From Zeus faber (taxonomy: Eukaryota; Chordata; Actinopteri; Zeiformes; Zeidae): a stretch of 64,000 bases of DNA. Positions 40,563-51,890 of this stretch are shown piece after piece. The translations under genes and the position numbers were made by a program. Every line of letters starts with the position of its first letter. Position 1 is the stretch's first letter. The notes beneath the pieces are model-generated. The model was not told the DNA's origin. It saw only the letters and a list, made by a program, of their open reading frames with translations, and made no database searches. Location: assembly GCA_960531495.1 (NCBI GenBank), contig OY482846.1:35198565-35262564 (forward strand), written 5' to 3'.

Positions 40563-41315
40563 TGCAGTGTTTCCCAACCTTTTTTCTCCCAATAAAAATG
40601 GCTGAAACATGCCATAACTGTGCTCATTTTAAGGACCTATTTGCAGATAGTGATGCAAGACTCGCAAACGATTCGTTCATAGCGAACAGATCTTTTAAAT
40701 GCCTCGGGAGTCACTCGTCAGTCAGTCGAGCGAGTTAAACTTCAACTCACAAACTGAAAAGAACTGTTGAGGACTAAATAAGTCCAAGGCAAAAACAGAG
40801 GCATTTGTCACAATTCTTATAAAATGTTACTGCCTTGCTCTAATCCTACTATTACAAATGTATGTAATTTTGACAGAAATGAGGTGTAGCTTGTGGAGCT
40901 AGTTCTGTCAGACAACTTGGCGGTGCGTCACACTTGCACATAATTATGGCAGTTGTCTGTTAGAATTGTATTATTCTTGGGAGAATTCCATTCACAACTA
41001 AGAGTCAACTGACTCTGTTCTGACTGTCGCTTGCCGTGTGTTACACCAACTGAATCAAAGGAACGGACTTGGAAAATCAAACTCTCTTTTTAATGAGTGA
41101 CTTGTGAAGAATTGAATCTTACAAAAAAAATGATACATCCCAACTAATTCTCTTTTCCGAAACAGAGCTGGTAACCTGACTGTGACGGCATTAGCACAGC
41201 CTTGCGGTTGTTATCCTGTAACACAAGAGCAAATTTCCATTATTCTTTTGTGTGTTATTTGACGGCATTTCACGGCACACCTGCCGAGCCGTACAGTAGT
41301 TGAAAACCACACCAC
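40563..41315. mobile_element. hAT-type MITE, copy A
   Basis: It begins CAGTGTTTCCCAACC and ends near 41310 with AGTTGAAAACCAC, preceded by GGCACACCTGCCGAG. The body shares long collinear homology with copy B at 50495-51890 (CGAACGATTCGTTC/CGAACGATCCGTTC, GAGAATTCCATTCACAACT, ACAGAGCTGG, GCAGCCTTGC-like). It has no coding capacity. Clear 8-bp target duplications were not found. A short foreign piece (about 40830-40965) is absent from copy B. Confidence 0.72.
40872..40930. repeat. Short repeat shared in inverse with 45120-45175
   Basis: Bases 40883-40910 match the reverse complement of 45138-45165 at 26 of 28 positions, both differences being G versus A, and weaker similarity extends to about 55 bp. 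It lies in the part of MITE copy A that copy B lacks. Confidence 0.7.
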
Positions 41316-42025
41316 TATAGTGTACTAAATACTATTAGGTTATGTCTTTAAGTGTATAAATGCGTTGATGCGTCGTACCAATGATAATGAAAATACATTG
41401 ATAGCTATAGTTGTAGCATTTGTAGCCATACATTTATAGTCATTCCGGGTATACAATTACTCTGGTCAGATAATACCTAAACCGTAGCATAGTGGATAAA
41501 AAACACCAGTCTATCATCATGGTTAACTCATGTAAATCTATTAAAGTGGATTTTTATTGAAGATATTTTTTATCTAATAGTTAATAAATGATTGCAGAGC
41601 ATAAGTGAGCATATTTTTTAAACATGAAGATTGTTTAATTGAACTCAAGTCAGTATCGGGTCCCCTGGCTGAAAAGTTTGTTGCTAAATGCAGTGGATTT
41701 GGATTAAGATTGTTTAAAATTGCTCCAGGCCTCCAGGACTTTGTGATTTGAAATATTCCCTGTTCCCTCCACTATGGTAGACGGTGATACTGGGTACTAT
41801 ATTGTAATTCAGGGTTTTTAAGGTGTCAAAATTGCACAAGCCAATTGTGTGCTGTATTGTTCACATATTCCCTGAGATCAAACTTTTCATTTGCAATATC
41901 TTGTTCTCCTCTCTCAGTCATGAATTGATTCTTTTTTACTTGAAAGTTTTTGTTTGGTTTACTGTATTTATCCGTAGATGAATTTTGACAAGAGCTTCTT
42001 CTCTTTTATTATCTTCCATGCTTAG
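41316..42025. other. End of the intron and acceptor site
   Basis: AT-rich intron with no element recognised. It ends TTTTATTATCTTCCATGCTTAG with the acceptor AG at 42024-42025. Confidence 0.7.
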
Positions 42026-42965
42026 AGACCCGAATCAGCCGGTCCCACAGGACACAAAGTTCATCCACACCAAGCCCAACCGCTTTGAGGAAGTGGCCTG
42101 GACGAAGTACAACCCCAAGGATCAGCTGTACCTGCACATCGGCCTAAAGCCACGTGTCCGAGACCACTACCGTGCCACCAAGGTGGCCTTCTGGCTGGAG
42201 CTGGTTCCTCACCTGCACAACATCAATGAGCTGTTCCAGTACGTCTCCACCACCACCAAGATCCCCCCGCAGGACACCACGCCCTACCCCTACACCAAGC
42301 GCTTCCCCGGGAAGAACAACTGGCCCTCCACAACCCGCCACCCAGGGGTGCCGCCCGCCAACACCAAGCAGACCACCGACCAGCGCAAGAGCGGTGACCT
42401 GACGGACGAGTCGGCTGTGGTCATCGAGACCAAGCGCGACTACTCCACCGAGCTGAGCGTCACCATCGCCGTGGGCGCCTCACTCCTCTTTCTCAACATC
42501 CTGGCCTTCGCCGCACTGTATTACAAGAAGGACAAGCGGCGACATGATTCCAACCGGCGCGTGCCCACGCCACAGCGCAACTCCACGCCGGGCGGCGTCA
42601 GCGGCTGCGGGGGCGTGGGGGTGCTCCCCACCGCTTCGGCCGGCACCAACGACGTGGCGCACCTGCAGAGCGATGAGCTGATGACGCTGCAGATGAAGCA
42701 GCAACAGCTGGAGCACGAGCACCACCACGAGTGCGGCGAGGTGCTGCAGCAGGCACACGATGCGCTGCGCCTGGCCTGCCCGCCTGACTACACGCTCACC
42801 CTGCGCCGCTCGCCCGACGACATCCCCCTGATGACGCCCAGTACCATCACCATGATCCCCAACTCCCTGGCAGCCATGCAGCCCCTGCACAACTTCAACA
42901 CCTTCAGTGGCGGCGGCCAGAACAGTACCAACCTGCCCCACGGCCACTCCACCACCAGGGTATAG
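42026..42965 (+). CDS. nlgn4x: Neuroligin-4, last coding exon (stalk, membrane span, cytoplasmic tail)
   Basis: The first base completes a Gly codon from the previous exon, followed by [25 protein letters not shown]. After the end of the esterase-like domain ([22 protein letters not shown]) come a Pro/Thr-rich stalk, [11 protein letters not shown], one membrane span ([20 protein letters not shown]) and a positively charged stop-transfer (KKDKRRH). The cytoplasmic tail keeps the gephyrin-binding motif [17 protein letters not shown] with its tyrosine, and ends in the PDZ-binding HSTTRV. Compared with human NLGN4X it has about 19 extra residues (PGGVSGCGG..., around 42590-42650) and a His/Glu-rich stretch. 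The stop TAG is at 42963-42965. The product is a postsynaptic membrane adhesion protein that binds neurexins. Confidence 0.97.
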
Positions 42966-44526
42966 CTCCCAGGCTCCCAAGGTTTTTATAAAGCCCTCTC
43001 TGGGGGCACGGCCAGGGGGCGCAAGAACAAAGTTTTACACGGATAATAGGTGTGTGACTGACTCCGTGACGACTCTCAGTAAATGAGATTTTTTATTTTG
43101 CTACAATGCCTTCTCAAGAAAGTATATCTAAATCTTAAATATGGACTTTTACTGCTAAAAAAAAATAAATCCAAGTGAATGTTCCTATAGTAATAACAGT
43201 ATTGGAGCTGAACGAAAAGGGTTTAGGAGAGTTTTACCAAAAGAATAGGCAACCCGGGGGATATGCGACGATGAACTTAGAACAAGTGGACATTGGGACC
43301 GTTTCGACAAGAAAAGTCTTTTCTGAGGCATTTTATGCCATAAATTATCACAATGGTGGAACAGTGGCAGAAATTTGCTCAACAGAAACAATCGAACATC
43401 ACTAACTAAAGTGATACACCATCCCTTCATGAATCCTCCATATTTGATGTATACAGCTGACTTGGGCACAGAATTTCAAACAAACCCCCAGCCTGAAATG
43501 TATTTATGAAAACTTTATAAAAAAAAAAAATGAACATAGATTAAAAAAAAAGTATATTGCTGTGAGTGGAAATTGAACAAAAAAAAAGAAGATATTAAAA
43601 CAAGCTTTTATGGTTGTTTTTATTTTTTGGTTTATTTTTTTTTAGCTTGTGCTTTCTGTTGACATGCGTGTAAATACCATAAATCAACCATTCTTCATTT
43701 TTTTTGCGATTTTAAAGGGCCAAAATGCGAGCGCAATCCCAGCCAATGACGGTTCACATTTTGCGTCTCTATAGCAACCATTCCATTGCTCTTTCCTCCG
43801 CTCCTTTGTTTCCGTTTCCAGAGACATCTGCACGTCCCACAAAGAGCTTTATACCCGCTCCATTGTCCACCATTTTGTTCTAGCTGGATCCACCACCTGT
43901 TACCTACCTCCATCTTGTTACGCTTTTAATAGTTTAATTTGTCGGCTTTTTATGTCTCGCAATCTCAACGCTGCCTGAGCTTACAATGTGACCAGCAATG
44001 TATGATTTAGAAACAAAATAAAAATAAAAAGGCAGTGAATTTTTTGGTATTAATATTAGTTGGATATGTTTGTAAAGAAGTATATGTTAGATATTTTAAA
44101 TTGTCATATGCTAGCAATATGTAAAGTATTGTGCCGGGCTTGTGATATTTTGGGTTACAAAAGCAAGTGAATGAGTGTAAATATTAATGATATTATTATA
44201 AAAAAAAAAACTACAGTAAATTGAAAAACATTAACCCTTTTTCCAGTTCTGCATCCTATTACAAAATAAAAAAATAATCAAAATGAAGTACGTAAAAAAG
44301 GATTTTAAGCAACATTTGTAAATTCTATAAAACATATATATATTCTTGCCATTGGTCCCTAAAACAGTCATGATACCAAGGGTTTTAATGTAGATTTTGA
44401 GAAATCCTTAGTTTGTCTTATATTTGTTTTGCGGTTTTGCCTTAAGTGATAGAGATAATATTTCTGGCTGGACACCTGTATAAACTTTTTCTGCAGCATT
44501 TTTAATAAAATATCACAGTATTTTCT
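42966..44526 (+). other. nlgn4x: Probable 3'UTR of neuroligin-4
   Basis: AT-rich sequence directly after the stop, with no recognised mobile element. AATAAA hexamers occur at 43164, 44017, 44504 and 44658. The one at 44504-44509, followed about 18 nt later by a run of A (44527-44540), is the most convincing end. The true end or ends are unknown. Confidence 0.6.
44504..44509 (+). terminator. nlgn4x: Candidate polyadenylation signal AATAAA
   Basis: Canonical hexamer about 1.54 kb after the stop. An alternative is AATAAA at 44658-44663. Transcript ends would decide. Confidence 0.45.
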
Positions 44527-45119
44527 AAAAAAAAAAAAAAGAAAAACGAAAGAGAGAGAATGAATGCTGAACCTTATCGGGTCCATGATATGGTCGTGCA
44601 TATGTAAATTTGCGCGTGTGGTCGTATGTGACTAGGAAGTATTGTGTGCATAATTCAAATAAAACTGAACTGCTTTGCTGCAAACACAATACAAAAACAC
44701 AGCTTTGTGCATAGCAGTTAGACCTAATTTTGGCAGCTTCATTGCAGATTGCTTCTTCTGAGCCTAAAAGGAAAAAAAGGGAAAAACCTCTTGAATTTCT
44801 TTTTTATTAAACCACAACTCTTAGATTTAATTCAAAAATGATCTTTGTTCATTTTGCATCGTTTGGGGTTGGGGTCTGGGCTCTACTGCTCATCACTCCC
44901 GGCCAGGTGTACAACAAATATAGACATACTTAATGAGCTAGAAATATAGGAGTGATTAACTTGAATCCCCCCCATTGGATAGAAGAGTAGAGCCCAAAGG
45001 GTGGATGCATGGGAGGCGGAGGGAGCGCAGCAACACAGAAAGCAAGCAGACAACAAAGCAAGTAGCTATTATGAATTGGTTGCTTAAATAGGCCGCCCAA
45101 ATAAGGGCGTGGAACCATG

Positions 45120-45175
45120 TGGTGCCGTCAAGTTTTATGACAGAACTAGCTCCGCAAGCTACGCCGTATTTGTTT
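45120..45175. repeat. Short repeat, inverse partner of 40872-40930
   Basis: Contains TGACAGAACTAGCTCC and GCAAGCTACGCC (45138-45165), the reverse complement of a segment within MITE copy A with two mismatches. Its family is unknown. Confidence 0.7.
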
Positions 45176-46200
45176 GCTCTTCAGGTGTCAACCTGAGTGA
45201 TTGGCATTAAAATATTTTTAATTTATTCAGTATTGAGAGGGAAATAAGATTGAAAAATAAGGTCTAGGTTACAAACTACCAGAGTCTTCCTTTAATATGG
45301 TTCAGTGGTAAGCCATGACATTTCCAAATGGGCAACTTGAACACCAGTGGCCGGGGGCCTCGTCAAATTCATGTTTCTCGTTTTCCCCTCATACCGATGA
45401 GGCCGACTAATGACTTCCAATAAGCCACCACTGCGGGCGGGAAACAACACACACTGACCATTTAGTAACTGTTGGGTTTGTGTGACACACAGAAGCCTTT
45501 AACATCACACCTCCAGAGAAATCATTTGCATGATGCTCCTCCTTCAGGGGGCAGGAAAGTTGCTCTCCACCTGCGAGTTCCTCGATACCGGCTGTGGAGC
45601 ATTCGCAAACTTAAAAAATATTGAATTCAATTTGCAAATGCCAAGCCTGCCAGCTCAGCCGATTTCTGTAACTCTTTTAGGCTTTCAAAAGACGCACTTC
45701 TGGGCTGAACGGTGAAGTGGTTCTTCTGCAGTACCAAGGTCTTCCCTGACATTTGCATACCGGGGCTAAGCCCCACCACCATCACCACCACCCCTCATCC
45801 ACCCCATCTCCCCTTTCACCGTTCAATATATCGATCCGTTTTGCAACGAGCAAAGCCGAGCAAATTAGCTTTTGACTTAAAACTGAAGTGACAGGGGGAA
45901 AATTGAAATCTTTAATAGTAATCTGCCATCGCTAAGGGACAGCGGATGTCTCTATACAATCTCCTTTGACGCTTGCCAACGCCCCAACCCCCCACCCCCC
46001 TCTCCAAAGGCGCAAAATGCAAAAAAAAAAAAAAACGAAGAAAACTTTCTTTCATTAGCAAAATTGTTTGATCCATAATATATTATCCACCAAGCCAAGC
46101 CCGATGGTTGCTCAAATGAATATTTATTTCCAGACTTATGTGCAAACAAAGCAGTGCAGAGGCCTTTAATTGGCATGTTGTTTATGCTTAGGGTAATGCA

Positions 46201-46231
46201 GTGTGTGTGTGTGGGGGGGGGGTTATGCAGA

Positions 46232-46274
<43 letters not shown>

Positions 46275-46345
46275 TGTGGGAAGGGGGTGATGCCGATTGT
46301 GTGTGTGTGTGTATGTGCGTGTGTGTGCGTGTGTGTGTGTGCGCG
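46201..46345. repeat. (GT)n microsatellite, compound
   Basis: Three GT blocks broken by GGGGGGGG (46212-46221) and a GGGAAGGGGGTGATGCC spacer, ending in GCGCGCG. Confidence 0.95.
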
Positions 46346-47844
46346 CGTGCGGGTGTGAATACTCAAGACTCGACTGGAAGTTAATTAAGCTGGCAACAGA
46401 GCTCCATCACTCAAGCACGGTCCCAGAACTGTCATTCAAGTGCACCGCTCTCCAGGCAGCCATTATCGTGGCATATCGATCACCACGGCGACAAGGTAGC
46501 ACGCCAAATGGGAGTTGGTGGAGGGAATGGGGGGTGGGAGGTAAAGAGGTCTAAGTTGCTACCCCTAAGGACAACACCAGACAAACCCTACCACTCCCCT
46601 CCTCCACCATGCTTTTCGCCAAACAGGAATTAAGATGCAGGTAAATACCTCGGCGGAGAAGCCAGTTGATTGCATTCCCTCCCTGGGTAGCAGCAGCCCT
46701 TAATAGATGAATATGAAATCTTTACAGCCAATATATATGCTGAACAGTCAAGTGGTGAGGAACACATTCCTCCAAAGTCGGGCGAAGGTAATGATAATGG
46801 CCTCCAGAAGCCCCGTACCCCACCTCTCAACACTTATTTTGTAACTTTTCAACAACGGAAAAATGCTGTTGACAATTCCCTCACTTCTCTTGTTGATGCC
46901 TCTTTTCATCAGCCTGTGGCTGAAGGAAGGTTTCCCAATGCGAATTGTCGTCCATGTGAATGTATGACTCAGAGGGGACGGCGACAGAGGGACACGGCAC
47001 TTCAAATTAAACAACTTCAGTAAAAATAACAAAGTATGGAGTCCATTGGTACTCGAGTTCAAGTTACTATCCACCCAGTGTCTTTCAATATTTCTAAATC
47101 TGAAATCAGTGTAAAGTCATGGTGAATTTTTTTTTTCCACTCACAATATGTTAAAATAAAATGAATAGATGAGGCCGCTCAATGACCGGAGCAAATTGAA
47201 ACTGTTTACTTATTCAAAGTAAACACAGCGGTTTCTAAAAGCTTCTCTAAAAGCTTGTTTAAGCCTTAAGCGTGTAGACATATTGTTCCTCTGCTGATTT
47301 TTGTATTTAATTTGTTATAAACAAACAAAATGAGGTATTTTGATCCACTTTGAAGCAGTAGGGTGAAAGTATTGATGAGGTTAATTCGTCAGATATAAGT
47401 AAAAAGCAATGTGCTCAAAAACTACTTTGTGTACTGAGCTTATTAGTATTAGTTACCTTTAAAGCACTTTACACATCATGAATTCAAAAGAAAGGGCAGT
47501 GCCTCTATACTAAACATTTGAGTCAAAGCTCAAGTGTTAATCAGCACGTTTGTCAAACAAAGACATTCCAATTAAACAAAATTAATTATCGAGTACAGCC
47601 GGGAGTTAGACCGCTGTTATCTTATTCACTGGGTCTTATTTTTTTTTTAGCATACCTCATTTTGTGAAGTGCGGCCGAGATAGGAGATTGTGTTTGCCAT
47701 TCAGCAAACGGGAAGACAGCTCACGGCAAGACAAGTCGCCATCATTTTGTGCTGCTGAAATCCAATTTGTCCTTTTGCCTTAAGCTTTGTGCTTGTTTGC
47801 GGAATTGTGAATCAAATGCAATGTAACATGTCATCTTGTGCTAG

Positions 47845-48600
47845 AGATGAGACCGATCTTCCAATATTGGTATCGGGTCCTGATACTGACGTCATTCACT
47901 CATCAGATATCGGACTGGCGTTGCTGATCCACGTGCCAAACCAAATTCCATACCAATATTCTGCTAATTTAATGGTCTGCCTCCTCGATAATTCAACTCG
48001 GCAAATATTTAACCTGTAAAGCGCAATGTGCAAATAGGAACTGACAGTTGGAGTTGGGCAAACCGTCACGGATTGAAGAAGCCATTCAGCTGCGTTAGTC
48101 CTCAAAATAAGACGTCACAATTCTGACGTGTATATAATATACACTGCCATAGAGCTACTGGGAGTTGTAGTTCTATTTGTGCAGCACCACACTGAAATAA
48201 ATCACCGGATGAGAATTAAAAACCGCACAAAGACGTCCTTCGGCTTGCCGGTTGCGTCCAGTTTTCACTTCCAAATTTCACTTTGAAAACCTACACATGT
48301 TTGTATGGGAAGGTAATATGTGGTAAAAAGCCAACTTAACATTCTGTGCAAATAAATTGCTTTGGAATACATTTCAATTTAATAGATTTGTGCATACTTT
48401 TGGCTCTTTTAATAAAAGTGCTGTGTGGTTTACTACAGCCTCATGTTACCCTAGGCATAATACCAAAAATAATAACAAAAAACAGGTCTGGTATCAGCTC
48501 TGGTATGAGAATCAGTATCGGTATCGGCACATATTTATCAGAATCGGATCGGAACTGAAAAACAGTGGGATTGGTGCCCCAAAAATTGTTGCAACTTATG
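47845..48600. mobile_element. MITE-like dispersed repeat with TATCGG words
   Basis: The left side (GAGATGAGACCGATCTTCC, ATTGGTATCGGG) and right side (CAGTATCGGTATCGGCAC, GAATCGGATCGG, GTGGGATTGGTGCCCC) have the imperfect inverted GATCGG/TATCGG words of a common fish DNA-transposon-derived repeat. No coding part is present. The ends are approximate. Confidence 0.55.
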
Positions 48601-48654
48601 AAACACTACATAGAGTAGTGTTTCGATTTTGGGGGCGAAGATTTTATATAATTA

Positions 48655-49290
48655 TGACATACACCGTCCACAACATTTTAAACATTGACAGGTGAAGTGA
48701 ATAACATTGATCATCTCATTCCAATGGCACCTGTCAAGGTATGGGATATATTAGGCAGCAAGTGAACAGTCAGTTCTTAAAGTTGGTGTGTTGGAAACAG
48801 GAAGGAAGAAAGGAAGGACAACTGGTGAACCGTCAACCGGGTCATGGGCGCCCATGGGTTCATTGATGCGCGTGGAGCGCAAAGTCTAGCCCGTCTGGTC
48901 CGATCCCACAGAAGAGTTACTGTAGCACAAATTTCTGGGGTTGTGTGGGGGTTATATTGAGCTACGTAGCCACAGACCGGTCAGAGTGACAATGCTGACC
49001 CCTGTCCACCGCCAAAAGTGCCTACAATGGGCACGTGAGTGTGATAACTGGACCATGGAGCAATGGAAGAAGGTGCCCTGGTCTGATGAATAACGTCTTC
49101 TTCTACATCATGTGGATGGCCAGGGTTAGGGTCCACTTCGATCGAGCATCAGGGGATGTGCTGGAGCAACACCTCGCAATTTACAGGACTTAGTGATCTG
49201 CTGCATATACTGTATGTTGGTGCCAGATACCACAGGACACCTTCAGAGGTCTTGTGGAGTCCATGCCTCAACGTGTCAGAGTTTTTTTGC
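48655..49290 (+). mobile_element. Tc1-like transposon, internally deleted
   Basis: It begins with the terminal repeat (ACATACACCGTCCACAACAT) and ACAGGTGAAGTGAATAAC, then decayed transposase sequence (ACTGGTGAACCGTCAACCGG, CGTCTGGTCCGATCCCACAG, CAATGGAAGAAGGTGCCCTG). Near 49126 it jumps from the middle (GTGGATGGCCAGGGT) to the C-terminal part (GATCGAGCATCAGGGG), a loss of several hundred bases. Another gap lies near 48815. It ends at TGTCAGAG without a right terminal repeat. Same family as 29600-29795. Confidence 0.9.
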
Positions 49291-50494
49291 TGTAGAAACT
49301 AATTTGTTACACTACTCATTAAATTACTTTTGCTTTACTCCGCAACATTGCCTGAGGTGCATTGTCATGTAATTGCCACACAGTTCGGACCTCAGGGGTG
49401 GTGTAGACCACTGTGGTGGCCCATGGCGTTGTAGACCACCCAGAGGGCGGGGGTGGCGGTGGGAGGAGCTCTCCGTGCTGTGGGCAGTGGCGGCAACGTG
49501 GAATTTAGCAGCGCACCACTTCCATGACGTCTCACTTCCGCAGGACTGTCTGACGGGCGGTATAGCACTCAGCATTGTGCCTTCTTGTTCCCCACCATGC
49601 AGTGTGTTCAGACATTTGAGGTTAAGTTATAAGTTTTATTGTTAAGTATACATTTTAAAGTATTATGCATGATTGTTCCGTGTTGTTAGATTGTTTGTAA
49701 TTGTTTCTGTTTATGTTCTGTACCGTAATTGTTTTGGGGAATTAAGTACTGAAACCCTGATGGACATTGCTGTTTGGTTTAATGACCCCAGCGTTCATTT
49801 TTGTGCTGCCTTAATTTTTGCCACTCAGTTTGGTTAGCTAATTAAAGACTCTTGAAGCAAACTTTGTTTAACACTTCTAACAAGTAATGACATAACTGTT
49901 TGATTCCCAACTGTAATGTGATTACTTTGTGTGTATATGTATGCACTCATATATGTATGACTGTACAAAGACTTTGGTGTTTTCCATATTGACATTCATT
50001 GCTTTTTTTTTTTGGAGAACAGTGGTTACCAGGATCGGTTTGCCTATCAAGAGGGTAACAGCACGACTTGAGCTCATTCCATCTCAGCACACCAGGTGAA
50101 AATGTGGTCCCAAAGGTGGACAATTCTGGGTTTGGAAAGTTACGATCCTGCCGTGTTGCTTGACCCACCCACTGAGCCAGCTCATTACTCTTACTTAGTA
50201 CCTCTGGTCTATGCTAATTCCCGAATCCAAGATGGCTGACTCAAAGTACTGCAGCTGATTGTACTTTCTGAACCTGGAGGTTACACCTGTGTGCGAGACA
50301 ATGTCACGATGGGAACTTCTAGACCGTCTAGAAAAGAAAATTGACTCAAAAAAAAGAAAGGTGACCAGGGTTACTTGCTCCTATTGAATGCTTTTCTGAG
50401 GAAGTCTGCGATGTACCATCAATTTGAATACTGATGACAAATTCGTAATTTCTTAATTTATAAGTCCCTTTTTTTTACAAATGTTGCAAAACCA
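49291..50494. other. Intergenic with a GC-rich patch
   Basis: Bases 49370-49610 are G+C-rich with several CpG and a repeated AGACCAC word, unlike the AT-rich flanks. They could be a repeat, an LTR-like piece or an unrecognised first exon; I cannot decide. The rest shows nothing. Confidence 0.4.
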
Positions 50495-51890
50495 GTCTTT
50501 CTGAACCTTTTTTCTGGCATCACACACTTTTTTTTTACAATTAAATAATCCCACGGCACACCACTATCCATTTTACCACTAAAAATGTCAACAAATACAT
50601 AGAATGCATAGAACTGAGCTTATCATTATTGCCTGCTGATAGTTATTGATGTACGACTTGCGAACGATCCGTTCGGAGCGAACAAATCCTCTAAATGACT
50701 CGGGAGACGGGAGTGTCGGCATGAGAGTGGGCAACCGAGTAAGGGAATGAATTGAAAATAATAACTGAGGACTAAATTAAAGCCAATGGTAAGAAAGATC
50801 TCGGTATTTGGCACAATTCATATTGAATGTGACTCAATTACACATTCCACGGACAGATTCAACTGACAGAATTAAATGATTCTTGTGAGAATTCCATTCA
50901 CAACTCACAGCTATCCAACTCTACTCACTCTCATTCATCGTTCACCGGAAGTCCTCTCTCGCTCACCATGCATTACATCAACTGAATCAAACAAACTTTC
51001 CTTTACTGAGTAATTTGTCAAGAACCGAATCTAGACAAAAGGCTAGTAATAGTTGAGCTTGAGGAACTCATAATTGACTTCTCCAATAACCCCACTGCCC
51101 CATCTTCACCAACAGCAAAACAGTTTTTAGATGGCGTGGAGCTTCAAATACCTTGGAATCACACTTGCCAATAAAATCCACTTTGAGCAGCACACTACCA
51201 CCCCAATACACCTATAAAAGCTGCCAAAAGAGGCTCTTCATCTTCGCCATCCGCAAACTCAGGGCACTCCAAGGCAGACCTCACCTCCAGCTCCTCATCA
51301 TAGCATCGTCATAGCATCCACCGCTACTGCTCCATTTTCTACGTCACCAATGCTCACCGTCTCTAACGGAAACAAACTTCTCAAAACCACACACAGAGCC
51401 TCCAAGATCATCCGTCTCTCCACCCCAAACCTCCCAGCCCTCATTCACACTGCCATCATAGCACCTGATCCCGACCAGGCCCTTTACCCCTCCCATCAGG
51501 CTGCAGATATACATCTATGATCAATACAAAGGCAGGTTTTGGAAAGACCTTTGTGCCCTGGGCCATCACTGCCCTTAATAAACTTTATATCTCAGTACTT
51601 TGTTCATATGATTGGTAGTTGTATGTGTCTTTGTGTTATGTGTTTGTCTATGAACTGACTGTGAAAACAAGTTTTCTCTGGGGGACAATAAAGTATGAAT
51701 GTGAATGTGAATCTGATGAACACAGAGCTGGAACTGATTAATTCATGAATTGGTGCAGCCTTGCAATTTTGATATTGCAACAAAAGAGCTGGTTTACATT
51801 ATTTCTTTCAAGTGGAATCTCAAAATCCTTCACAGCGCACCTGATGAGCTCTCCCGGCACACCAAGGAGTGAAGCAGGTGAGAAACACTG
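50495..51890. mobile_element. hAT-type MITE, copy B, split by a LINE
   Basis: It begins CAGTCTTTCTGAACC and ends near 51889 with GGTGAGAAACACTG. Homology to copy A (40563-41315) runs to about 51045 and resumes at about 51720 (ACAGAGCTGG, GCAGCCTTGC). Between them lies a LINE 3' end. It has no coding capacity and clear target duplications were not found. Confidence 0.72.
51055..51716 (+). mobile_element. LINE 3' end (Rex1/CR1-like), nested in MITE copy B
   Basis: Decayed C-terminal RT coding sequence: ELIIDFS-like at the start, FKYLGI-like codons near 51150, RLFIFAIRKLRA near 51230, PNLPALIHTAI near 51430, FVPWAITALNKLY near 51550. A short 3'UTR follows, with AATAAAG and GTGAAT repeats at 51690-51712 as the 3' end. 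There are several frameshifts. It is a 5'-truncated dead copy of a different family from 888-1945. Confidence 0.8.

Larger units (their letters stand above)
44527..47843. other. Intergenic, no gene seen
   Basis: Ordinary intergenic DNA. It contains the short repeat at 45120-45175 and the GT tract at 46201-46345, listed separately, and an A run at 46021-46035. About 45340-46140 and 46380-46560 have balanced composition and could hold conserved noncoding DNA. No exon was recognised. Confidence 0.5.
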
